64,000 nucleotides of DNA from Adiantum capillus-veneris (Eukaryota; Streptophyta; Polypodiopsida; Polypodiales; Pteridaceae). This document shows positions 1-10,869 of the stretch, piece after piece. The number at the start of each line of letters is the position of its first letter. Position 1 is the first letter of the stretch. The DNA lies in assembly GCA_014529385.2 (NCBI GenBank), contig CM043942.1:109985641-110049640 (forward strand). The letters are read 5' to 3'. The notes beneath the pieces are model-generated. The model was not told the DNA's origin. It saw nothing but the letters and a program-made list of their open reading frames with translations, and ran no database searches. The position numbers and the translations under genes are program-made.

Positions 1-3000
1 CACAGGCTTTGCAAGACATCCCAGGTGCAGGGTTTTTCCATGGTGGGCTCGAACACAAGCTGCGGGAGCACAATTTCCGCTCATCCATGGGTTCCCATGG
101 CGGATAAAAGATGCGGGAATTGAGTTCGTGGCTTCAAGGATTTTTGGCCGAAAATTGGTACATATCGAAGGATGTTTGTATTTGGGAGATACTTCATGGT
201 GCATCCGCACACGGATGGATTATGCGGTTTGAGTTTTACCTTCTTGTCTTTTCATAGTTTTGTGCATATGATGGTATCACAGGAGCCTGTAATTATCTTG
301 GCCATGGTGCCTAAGCGACCACCATGGTCAGTTCATTCCGTCCGATTTAGTTGGTCGTTACAACAATTCGGACTACGGAGCAGGTCTCCAACAACACTAC
401 CCCATACCAGGAATGTTATGGGCTCCACAAGGCAAGGATGCCTAGGAGTACAAGTAAAATAGTCCATGTCAACAAGGTTGATTCTAAAAGGAGTACATCA
501 ATCATGTTTTATCCGACGAGCACGGCTCCGTCCTCCACTATCTCTATATGTATTGGGGACATGATCCCGCCCAATCATCTAATTCCATATCTATGAGCTA
601 AAACCTAAGTCAACACCCATAACATAGGATGTTATGCCTTTCCCTACCAAGGGTAGTCAACAGGTATGTTTACTTGTTGCTTTGATCAAGCAGTATTTGA
701 TAATAGTTGACATTTGATAGCTCAGCGGTAGATAAGCATCGAGCAATGTTACAATTCTCAATATCATGTCTTTTGGCAAGACCCTTGACAGCATGAAGTA
801 GAGTAGTTATTGAGCATGTGCTTGATAAACTCTCGTATGCAATGGAATGGATGATCACGGCTATCATTCATAGAACCAGGCAGGTCTGAGATGCATAACT
901 TGTGCGTGTTCTACTAATGTTCACTTACATTTACAATTCAACACGGTCGATTTTTTGTGCATGAATGACAAGGTAAACTCTCTTTGCTATGACATCTGTC
1001 GTCAATAGCATTTGTTGGCAATGAGGCCAGACAGAGTTCTATGAAGCAAGGCTTCAATTTCTACATCTTGCATTGAAGCTCGTCACGTTTGGCATATGCT
1101 ATGAGCATACACAATGGGGAAGGAATAGGCAAGGTGTTTGCAGGTGGATTCATATTGCACGTTATTTCATTATGTACCAAACAGGTGTGTAGGATATATG
1201 ATGGCGTCTGTGCACATATGGCTATAAGCTGTTTTGGAACGAGTTTTTCCTTCCAAATTTCATGACAACTGGTTGCAACAACGATGACCAGGAAGCAAGG
1301 CTTCAGGGAACTGGAAAAATAGGGAATATCCGCTCACAAAATCCCTACCAGTCTAAACGGTGCAAGGTACTTATAGTTTTGGCTCTCACGGTTGAGGCCA
1401 TCACTCTCTGCAAGGGCTTACAATTCTTCATGCGAGGCATGCTAGTGAAGTGGATCCAATTCTACCGCTTCATGCATTACGCTTCCGCTAACACACTCGC
1501 AACTCTGTCAAGGACAGACTAAGGATGGATTGTTTAAAATGATTTTTGGTTGCTATCAACACACACCAACACTCCAAAGAACCTAAAATTTTGACTATAT
1601 TCACCGGCAAGGGGCCCTATTCAAGTCATCCACAGTCACGACCCATACACTGTCGATGGTCAAGATTTGACTTATGTTTTTTGTTGCCTCTCTCGATGAG
1701 AGCGTCATACCGACAGATTGTGGTATGCGTATAGGATAAGCAGCAATTCAGGCATAAGATGTCTAAGAGCACACATTATGGGCACAAACTCTACAAATTT
1801 AAGGAAATTTCCTCAGCCCAACATGCTCTCTTTCTCTCTCTTTTTTATTTCTCTCGAAGAATACTGCATACTTTCTAAGAAGCTTTTGCTACATGTTTCA
1901 CTAGTGAGTCCTCCTGAGCCAAGATGCTCTAACTCTCAGCTAGAAATTGGGCAAGATGCCATCCACATTAGTCTTCATTGGTTCGACGATTGAACACTAA
2001 TTGCCATGAGGGCTATGAGCCACACACGCTGGCTAAGAGCCATTGTTAAATCTAGGGTAAGACCCAATTGTTGGTATTCCTTGGATGATTGTTCTCAAGA
2101 TCGAACAGGTCTACCCAGTGGAGTACACATTGTCGTTAATTGACAAGGAATAGTCCTGCCATTATGGATGTTTAGAGTATCATTTTGCACTACATGTTTT
2201 CAGTGCGGTGCTCGATTGAGTTTTAGAGAACCTTAAACTCCCATCAACTGATCTCTACCACGGAGTATAGACGCAGTAATAGGTTGAGACAGCATGGCTT
2301 TCCATAAGAGCTAGCCATTTCACTTGTGTGGATATCCAGCTCCCTCTATAGCACTACAGATTGCCTATGGACATACTGTTTTGGGGTAAGACCCGGCGGG
2401 TGATTGCTACATCTCCCCATAGGCATTGAGGATCATAGTTTGATATATCCCAGTTCTACTTTCAAGGAAAGAAGCTAGTAATCTACCATGGGGTAGCGGA
2501 CAAATTCAACTTTTTAAGTTGATTCTCATCATTATGTACACGGTTAACTAGGTTGGTTACCCTTACCTGCTAGTTGCGTAGTTCTACAACGGGTCTTACC
2601 AAGGCGTTTGACTACATAGATTCTCATCCAAGGGCTTGGATTGCAAAGGTAACACCCAGGGTTCCCAATGCAATGGTGTTTGTTTTTTCAGGTAGGAGAC
2701 GTGCTCCTCTCCATTTGAATACGGGTAAGTGAACATTACGTTCAAATTTCCAGGTACGCATCTATTGATTTGGTGTTATTCCATTTTTAGTATGCTTTTC
2801 TTGGTTTTTCAAGACGTATAAGTACGCTTGAATGTTACAGAGCCATGCCAAGGGCATGTCGGCACAAGGGCCAAGTGTCCAATCTATCTTTATGCCTTAT
2901 GCTGTTATGAATCCACTTGTAGGATTTGATTTGGCACATGTTGTCACAGGGGATACAACATGGTCTAGGAACTCAAGGAGTTTGGTTTAGCCAGTGTGGA

Positions 3001-4480
3001 GCAATGAATGAGGATCCCTCTCACTCTTGTCGTAGAGTGTTTAGAGTTACCTCCACACACAAGTACATCTTGTACTTGACGGATGTTCTTTTATATACAT
3101 CCTCACATGAGACATATCCCACATGTGGAGAATATGAGTCTCTTGACTGACACTGGCGTCATTATTTCAATTATGTGTCATGACAAAGTCCAACTAAGTG
3201 CTGGTCAAATCTGTTTTCTAGACCATTTTTAGCACGACGTATCAGGAGCAATTTCAGTGGCAAAAAATTATCGGGTACTTAGAATGACTTGTTCAGCTAC
3301 AAGTATTGCTAAACAACATTACAGATGGTTGTTTATACATATAGCAAGGCTATAAGTTGTTAATGAAAAAGTTTCATTGTCTGTACCTGAAAGTGATCAA
3401 TGTTTCACCTTCTATTGTGATTGAGACGTTTCAGCAAGGCTTGCAAAAGATTGCAACTGAAAGTATTTAGTTTTTTTTTTCAAAACTATTTACATTCCTT
3501 TTTAATGTGTGCTAGGCGCATCACATTTGCCATAAGTATTGGCAAGGATCATTATGGATATACAGGTTCGGGTTTGTTTTTGCTAAATGCATGCACACTA
3601 GGTGTTATGGGCCCTAGTGTTTAGCAAAGGCTGATTTGGAATGGCATGCATATTCCTTAAGTTGTTGCTTATGAAGCATTTTGCACTCAAAGTGCAATAT
3701 CTATAGGAGATTACTTTTGGGTCTACTAATCACCAATAGAGTTCATGGCTTGGTTTGGGTGTTTGTGGATTTTTTCAAGTTAACCACGATGGTTATTTTG
3801 GACATTGTTGATCCCTCACCAATGTTATACACTACTATGATTCCCCGTTTACCAGTCATCTCGAACGACTGTCTGCAAACCGTGAGGAAAACACACCTCA
3901 GTACTGTCAGTTATCCAAGGGGATAGGCAGATTACAAAGAGTAATCTTGTGCTGAAGGATAAGCAAAGTGTGTACGTTAGCACCAAGCGATCCAATTAGT
4001 AAGCATTTATTGCTCTCCTTGGAGTTTACTTACTATCAGTTAATGCATGTTGCGACTCGGTAGTCTCTTCATGTATAAGTCAGGTTCTCAACCTTCACAC
4101 TTGTTAGGGTGGGGTTGTTTACTGATGCAATTTGAGAACAAGTCAAGGACTTATACTTGGCTGATGATTTAGTTCAGCAAGTTACTTCACAGAAAGTGAA
4201 AAGCGGTACACTTTCAGGTATATCTTTGTCGTGATAACTCATTTAGTATGCTCATGTGCGTTCTAAATGGAGTCTACACACTAGATGGTTACAAATGGAC
4301 AACAATGTGGAAAATCAAGATGTTACTCTTGGTTTCATTGAACCTCCTACGGAACCGTGTTCAGGTCAACCAAACAGGTGGATCCATGAAGGATGCCACT
4401 TGAGAGAACATTAGTGTTCTTAAGAAGAACCTTCCCACTTTTGTTTTCGAGGACGAAAACTCTTCTTAAGGGGGGAGTAA
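1..4480 (+). mobile_element. Decayed internal region of an LTR retrotransposon (probable Ty3/gypsy), 3' part
   Basis: No long reading frame survives and I could not place reverse transcriptase or integrase motifs with confidence. The assignment rests on the 3' edge. A C-terminal coding remnant around 4430-4470 (residues resembling FEDENSS in one frame) is followed by a purine tract at 4467-4477, a TAA at 4478-4480 and then a TG-starting LTR. This is the usual 3' end of plant Ty3/gypsy elements. The 5' LTR would lie outside the window. Short open frames at 2926-3150 and 3421-3926 have no recognisable domain. The stretch could also be a non-coding (LARD-like) element body. Confidence 0.35.
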
Positions 4481-4672
4481 TGTCAGGACATCGGCAAGGC
4501 CGGACAAGACAAGGGTAGGGCCAGGCTTGGCGGTGTGGAACGGAGAGTCCAACTAGGGCAAAGGGCCAGGGGCTTGCCTATTAAAAGGGTGGTTGGGTGG
4601 TGGACTCTCACACCCTAGTTTCCCCTTGTCTTACAAATAGATACAGTACAAGTCACAAGTCTCTCAACTTGA
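4481..4672 (+). repeat. Partial 3' LTR of the decayed element
   Basis: The segment starts with TGTCAGG directly after the purine tract and contains a TATA-like stretch (tattaaaagg, about 4580) as in an LTR promoter. I saw no second copy in the window, so the length is uncertain. The right end is set only by the start of the unrelated minus-strand coding remnant. The LTR may be truncated. Confidence 0.35.
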
Positions 4673-6424
4673 TTACAGAATGTGGATATCTTTTGGCACA
4701 TTACCCTTGTATCGGATCATTAAATGTTTGCCATAATCTATTAGTTCATTTGGCTTTTGTTTCCCCAAAGTGAGTGCCATTGCTGTGTATGTGTAATAAT
4801 AAGTTGCACGACCACAAGTGTACCCCGGACAATATCCAAAACATTCTGTATAGCAAACTTTGTCGATGAGGATAACTTTGTCTGCATTTTGTGGTAGCAT
4901 TGGTCCACCTAGGAAGCGTGAGAGCGTCTTGAGGGTGAATGTTGCAGTACTTCCCTCTTCTTCGGACGTTCCATTGTGAAATACTAGTATGGGTGCCTCA
5001 CGGAGTCTGGCAAGGTATTGCCCTAGTGCTACATCCCTTCCACGATACTCTCTTGTCCCACGATGAAGAAATTCATCCTTTTCAGCAATCCATGACTGTA
5101 CACAAAAGGATGAGTTATAGAGAGCTCTCATCTTGCATATATAAGTCATCCTTCCATAGGTCCACTGACCTCGTTGACCCTTGTGCGAGACGCGTAAACC
5201 AGTCCTCTACTTCCTAAGTATTGGTTGATGGCTTGAGGTTGTTTTTGATAGCTTGGAATGTGGCCTCATTTGGGAGTGTCTCTCTATAATTTTTTTCCTT
5301 GTCAAAGCAGAGTTTGAGGCACTCCATCGGGTACTAGAGGTTTCCATTGCCTTGTCGTCACTGTTGTCATCAAATACAAATCCACTCCTCTCCTCTTGAA
5401 ATTTGGAGAGTGTGGCAAGTGCAAATTCCTCCCTTAAAGAAAATATACTTTGAATGTCATGGAGGAAAATGTATGATCTCTCACCAAATTTGAAGTCTGG
5501 CAGTCCGGGAAGCATCAATGTGGCTTGTTTCTCATAAAATCCAAAGACATCTAAAGGTAGTTTGATGTCAGATGTTTGAATTGTAAGTATTTTGCTTCAT
5601 TGCACCTCTTTAGCCTCTACCTCAAGATTAATATCCTCCTCAATCTCAAGAACCTCATTGGACTCCAAGTCCTCATTATCTTGTTCATCGGGTGGTAGAT
5701 CCTCCTCATCCATTACCTCTGAAGGATCATTCAATAGACTAGCAAGTAGAGAATTTAAGAATAGAAGGAACCCAAAGGATTATTTAACTAGCTTGCATTC
5801 TCGTTCGTGCATAGGACATCGTGAGGGTCTATAGATAATAGGCAGATGATGGTACTTCTTGTATGAACATCTTGTGAAATCACAATCTTTTAAGTGCACC
5901 ACCACCATGTCAGCAAGAACCACCCTGCCCCTATGGATTTCAAGCTCAAACTAGTCTCTTTTAGACGAGGAAATTGTTGTGTTGAGCTATAAGGTCATCC
6001 AGAATGAGTGGGACATTGATAGAAGAGACCTTTTCGAACATTTCAGTAGCTCCTACAGATACTGTAAAATCAAAAAGTCTTTCATCCACAAATGCAGGAT
6101 TTTCAACCCTTGCTTACATTTTGTAGCTGGCTCACTGGCGGAAGAAAGATCAATGTTTCTCTTTTTAGTGCTAGTCACTTGAAGCTTCTGGCTTACAAGA
6201 ACGTCTTCCTGTTTTGAAGCTTTTGAGTCATTGGGGGGTTCCTCTGTCCCCACAACATCATCTCCAAGAAATGTATCTTTAGCAAGAGCAAAGTCCACAT
6301 CTCTCTTTAAAGAGCCTCTCAACAACTTAGGTGGTCTCTCCTCTGCTTCTTGTTCACCTAAGACAATTTTTGGATCCACCCTCTGTCTCTTCATTGTGTG
6401 GGATCTTAATTCTATGAAAAACAA
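4673..6424 (-). pseudogene. Unidentified protein-coding gene remnant
   Basis: Three open segments run the same way: 6424-6053 (123 codons, lysine/arginine-rich start containing KRQR), 5518-5207 (103 codons) and 5149-4673 (158 codons). Shifting frame near 5300 continues the coding-like composition past the 5207 stop. The reading just before it ends with an in-frame TAG followed by a segment starting EVEDWFTRL. This suggests one gene broken by frameshifts, or exons separated by short introns. Between the segments there is an acidic stretch (about 5585-5760, minus strand). I do not recognise the family. There is no retroelement motif, so it is likely a host gene fragment. Function unknown. Confidence 0.35.
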
Positions 6425-6467
6425 AATACAGGCAAAAAAAGATAAGTATTAAGACACGCCAACATTT

Positions 6468-6469
<2 letters not shown>

Positions 6470-6501
<32 letters not shown>
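6470..6501. repeat. (CT)16 microsatellite
   Basis: An uninterrupted CT dinucleotide run upstream (minus-strand sense) of the unidentified gene remnant. From 6502 to 6713 I see no gene. Confidence 0.95.
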
Positions 6502-6503
<2 letters not shown>

Positions 6504-6718
6504 ATGATAGATTGGTCTCATAGGTCATGTTTTTTTTTCTTTTTACAGAGGTTATTTGAGTTCCAACTCCTCTCTCTCCCCGTTTTGCTACCCCTTATAT
6601 GCTCCACGACGCACGAAGAACGATCATCAGACGAATACTACGTATATGCACACCATAGGACAACAAATGGAGGGAGGGGCTTTTCTCTCACTCTGTGTCG
6701 GTCTTATTGGACTACCTA

Positions 6719-6841
6719 TGAAAGGGCGGTGGTAATGCATGTGCTAGTCTCCACCCAACCGTGCTATCTTATAGCCTACCCATAGCGTACACACTGTCCG
6801 GCCGTGCCGGTGGCCTTGCCCACATGACCCATGTCCTTACA
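6719..6841 (-). repeat. G1 3' LTR (123 bp)
   Basis: It aligns along its whole length with 38492-38614 and ends TG...CA on the + strand (TGAAAGG...CTTACA). A TATA-like element reads gctataaga on the minus strand. At 123 bp it is very short for an element with a full pol gene. Confidence 0.88.
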
Positions 6842-8432
6842 TCACCCCCCCCTTCGAGAATTGTTTTCCTCCTTAAAAGAAAACGTAGGAAAACGTTTCT
6901 TAAGTGCAGAGACATTCTCCTATGTAGAACCTTCTTCAGGTCTATCTAGCCATTTTACCAACACCTGTCGTCTGACATGATGTCTGGTGCGAAGCTCATG
7001 AGAATCCAAAATCTTTTTGGGCTCATGAGGAATGCTTGGCGGTGCGATAAGGTCAACCAACACACCTGTTTCAATGACAGTATCATTCTGTCCTACCTGT
7101 TTTTGTAAATGGCTAACATGAAAAACAGGATGAACTCGTGAGTGCTCTGGAAGAGCTAACTTATAGGCCACTTGACCTATACATTTGAGAGTGGTAAACG
7201 GTCCACAATAGCGTGGTGAAAGTTTAGCAACTTTTCCCGTGTTCAGACTTTCTGAATGCTCCGAAACTTTGAAGAAAACCTTGTCTCCTTCTTCAAAAGT
7301 AGCAAGACGTCGGTGCTCATCTGCGTACTTCTTATATCGATCTTGAGCTTGCTTAACATTCTGTTGAGCAACTCGAAGCATGTCAAAATGGTCTTGGAGA
7401 AAATCCTTCGCTTGTTGTATCTTCTCCTTAGCCAACCCCACCGTAACGGGTGATCTAGGTTGAAATCCATACAAAAGCATAAATGGACTAAACCCTGTAG
7501 TCCCATGCTTTGAACTATTATAAGCAAATTCCAATATAGGTAAGTAGTTTGCTTCTTGCTAACGTACGCTCGTAGCATATCCTTTAGCACTTGATTAACT
7601 CTTTCCGTTTGACCATCCATTTTTGGATGATCAGCAGTACTTAGATTAAGTTTAGTTTCCAACTTTGGAACACAGCTCTCCAAAAGTGATTATCGAACTT
7701 TCAATCTCTATCACTAATGATACTAGCTCAAAGACCGTAGAGTTTATATATGTGTCTACAAATAGTCGTGCTAATTCTGGTGTCTTAATCGTAGTCTTAG
7801 TGACATTGAATCAACCCATCTTTGTGAGATGGTCTACAATTACCCAAATGGAATCATGGCCACGATTTGTAGTAGGTAGTCCTACTACAAAATCCATAGA
7901 GATACTCTCCCACTCCTTGTGGAATCTCTAAAGGATGTAAAAGGCCACCTACCTTCAGGCGCTCTGCCTTATTAACTCGGCACTGTTGGTAGTCTAGTAC
8001 CTACTCTTGAACATCATGATGTAAGCCCGGCCAATAAAATTGCTGTTGAACTAAGGCATACATCTTACTAATACCTGGATGACCAGCACTCGGACTATCG
8101 TGACACTCAAATAAGATTTGGCGCCTAGTGTCTGAGTCCTTTGGCACACATACTCTACCTTTGTGGAGTAAGTAGCCATCATCAATGGAAAAATTCCTCC
8201 ATCGCTTAAGCTCTTCCTGAGTAGGGGTGGAGCTCTCTGTGTTGGAGTTTCTATCTGTGCGTGCAGAGACATGTTGATCTGGTTGTTCAGAGACACGTGA
8301 GTGTGAGGGATCCCTTTTTAAAACTCCACTCCACACTTTAGCATATGATTGATCTTGTGCACACTTGCCATGTAATGACTCCAAAAATCCACTCTTTAGT
8401 TCCGTGAAAGCAAGTGAATTAATCTGAGGCAT
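6842..8432 (-). pseudogene. G1 integrase and chromodomain
   Basis: The integrase inserts the DNA copy into the genome; the chromodomain directs it to chromatin. In order on the minus strand: zinc-binding domain (8432-8001, with GHPGISKMY and FYWPGL), catalytic core end (HPKMDGQTERVNQ at 7683-7550), GPY/F-type C-terminal domain, and a chromodomain (about 7020-6900, HHVRRQVLVKWLDRPEE). A frameshift near 7540 joins the core to the rest. In the chromodomain the tryptophan of the expected STWE is a TAG, yet the frame then continues to a TGA at 6844-6842 inside the purine tract, next to the LTR. The first catalytic aspartates (about 7700-8000) lie in a frame-broken stretch. It is inactive. Confidence 0.85.
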
Positions 8433-9473
8433 CCGACTTAGTGCATCCGCTACTACATTATATCGCCCCTTGCAATATCTTAGCTTACAATCAGAATCTT
8501 GAAGGATTTCTGCCTATCTAGCTTTGCGGCCCTTCAAGTCTGTTTGAGTAGTAAACCATTTGATACTCTCATGGTCAAAAACTACTTCAAACTCGGCACC
8601 ATATAAATAGTGTCGCCACTTTCGTAAAGCGTGAATTATGGCATAGAGCTCTCTCTCATAGACATAATAATTCTGTTGAGCTCTATCTATCTTTTTACTT
8701 TCAAAGGATTTAGGTATTCCCTCCTGGAGAAGTACCACACCAATGGCTTTATCATTAGCATCAGTCTCTACCACAAACAGCTTAAGTAGGTTGACGATTG
8801 CTAGGATGGGAGCAGTGGCTATAGCTACCTTGAGTTGTTCGAAACTTCGTTTTTGGGCTTCTTCCCAAGAAAAGGTCTTACCTTTTGCTTTAAGTTGATC
8901 CATCATAGGAACAGTGATTTTGGCATAGTCACGGATATACTGTCGATAAAATCTAGCCATGCCTAATAATATTTGAAGCTCCTCAACCGTGTTGGGATGT
9001 GGCCATCGAAGAATCGCAACGACCTTGTCAGTGTCCATCTTGATGCCAGAATAAGAGATCGAGGTAATGTATCTCTTTTTTAAAGAAATTGCACTTGATT
9101 TGCTTAGCATACAGTGCGTGAGCTCGTAGGAAATCAAACACTAATAGTAAGTGTTCTATGTGTTCATCTTCAGTCTTGCTGTAGATGAGAATGTCATCAA
9201 CCACAACAAATTTTCCCAAGATAGGGATGTAAGACACTATCCATGAGTGTCATAAATGTAGCTGGAGCATTGGTTAGACCAAAAGGCATAACCAAAAATT
9301 CAAAATGCCCGAACCGTGTTCTAAAGGCAGTTTTGGAGATATCTTGCAGTAGGATACGTACCTGGTGGTATCCTGAACGAAGATCTATCTTTGTATAGTA
9401 TTTTACCCCGTGGATCAAACAACTCATCCACTCAAGGCAGAGGATACTTGTTCTTCATGGTTATCGCATTTAA
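8433..9473 (-). pseudogene. G1 reverse transcriptase (C-terminal half) and RNase H
   Basis: The RT palm is readable at 9427-9197 ([24 protein letters not shown]) and 9237-9028, where the catalytic box is [10 protein letters not shown], a chromovirus-type form of YxDD. The thumb and RNase H follow at 9137-8514, with the ETDAND active-site region and a YAIIHALRKWRHYL helix. RNase H ends near 8432 (NVVADALSR), after a TGG-to-TAG stop at about 8519. Further stops sit near 9472 and 9433, where R/A-to-stop changes interrupt the finger region. The order and motifs are unmistakable; the gene is dead. Confidence 0.88.
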
Positions 9474-10593
9474 TCAGCGATAATCTACGCACATGCGCAT
9501 AGTACCATCTTTCTTTTTTACCAATAGAATTGGTGATGCCCAAGGCGAAGTGCTAGATCTAATGAAACCACGAGCAAGGTAGTAAGCCAACTGACTCTCA
9601 ACCTCCTTGGCTTCTTTAGCACTCATACGATAAGGTGGTTTACTCTCCGGTTTAGTGCATGCTGGCAAGACATCTATGCCATGTTGCACATCACGTGTAG
9701 GGGGTAAACCCGGTGGTAAATCACTTGACAACACATCACTATACTCCGTGAGTAAGCGAGTCAGCTTTTGCCATGCAAAAGGAGAAAGTAAACTAGAGTT
9801 ATGCTGGGATGGAGAATTTTGTAATTCTTGTAATGTTTGTTTTACAACAGTTGCATGTTGCTCTATAGAATTAAAATTGAGAGCACTTTGCTCGTTAGAT
9901 TTGTTAACACTTTGTTTATCAGTAGAATTCATTGCAATTTGCATATCATTAGAATTCATTGCACTTTGCATACCATTACTAGAATTCATTGCACTTTGCA
10001 TACCATTATTAGAATTCACCGCACTTTGCTCTTGAGAATTCACAAAACTTGGAGACAAGCAGTAACACAAAAAGACTTCATCTATTAAATTTTCTTTCTG
10101 CAAAATAGAAAGCTCAGCTGTACATATAAGATGTGCAGATCGTATATTTTTCTCACCAAGCAAAAGCACATGTTTACCATTGGCCATAAAGGATAAGAAG
10201 TTGTTTTCATAACTAGTGTGCAATGTGTTTCCTAAACCATGCAACCACTCCCGTCCTAAAACTACATTAGCACGGTCCATGTTCATACCTTGGAAATCAA
10301 GGGTCATCGTAAGATCTTGAACAATGAGCTCAAACCCTTGAACTACCATGTCCCATACTTCTTTATCATTCCCAGACATCTGCTCCACCACATACTTGTG
10401 AGAGCAGGGAGGCTGTGTAAGCCTTCAGTTTCTTGACTAGCTTATAGTTCAAGAAGTTATGAGTTGCACCATCATCCACTAAAATACGAACACGTTGTCC
10501 GTTAATAGTGCCATGCATGCGAATCAAATCATGGGGGCCAAAGGTGGGCTGCCACATTGAAGCAGGCACACAACACTTGTGCTTTTCTTCCAT
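9474..10593 (-). pseudogene. G1 aspartic protease and N-terminal reverse transcriptase
   Basis: The retropepsin starts just downstream of the LINE insertion: ILVDDGATHNFLN (about 10500-10440) carries the catalytic D-G-A arrangement in the form VDDGAT. A frame change near 10380 leads to the second half (VVLGREWL) at 10391-9474. A linker holds four to five imperfect SAMNSNNGMQ-like repeats (about 10030-9900). RT begins with the usual polyproline entry (PPYRMS) and WASPILLVKKKDG near 9520. The protease would release Gag and Pol proteins from the precursor. Confidence 0.85.
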
Positions 10594-10603
10594 ATAAAGA
10601 ACC

Positions 10604-10869
10604 CCTTTTTTTTTTTCAAGAAAAAGATCCTTCGATTAGTTACTGAGACTTCCCATAGGGCTACAACCACCTCTTCAAGAGAGGGCTACAACAACCATGG
10701 TGGGAGACTCTCCCAATGAAAAAAACTAGTATATGTACAATGGGGCTAAATCAAGAAATGGGGGGAGGGAAGAGCCACACAGGTGGTCGGTAATGCCATC
10801 GGAGTACACCCTGGACTATGGTGTAAAAAGTCCCAGGACGCTAGAGTCGAAGGAAAGCCTCGCGGCGCT
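10604..10869 (-). other. LINE 3' untranslated region and poly(A) tail
   Basis: No coding motif is seen. The tail is the T run 10606-10616 on the + strand, next to the target-site duplication. Confidence 0.7.

Noticed and set aside
6600-6660. Duplication between the left flank of G1 (cgacgcacgaagaacgatca) and the right flank near 38645 (ggacgcacgaacgacaatca)
   Set aside because: The similarity is short and imperfect; it could be an old local duplication, but too little aligns to call it.
9655-10088. + strand ORFs with repeated leucine/isoleucine-rich units
   Set aside because: They are antisense readings of the SAMNSNNGMQ-like repeats in the G1 protease-RT linker.
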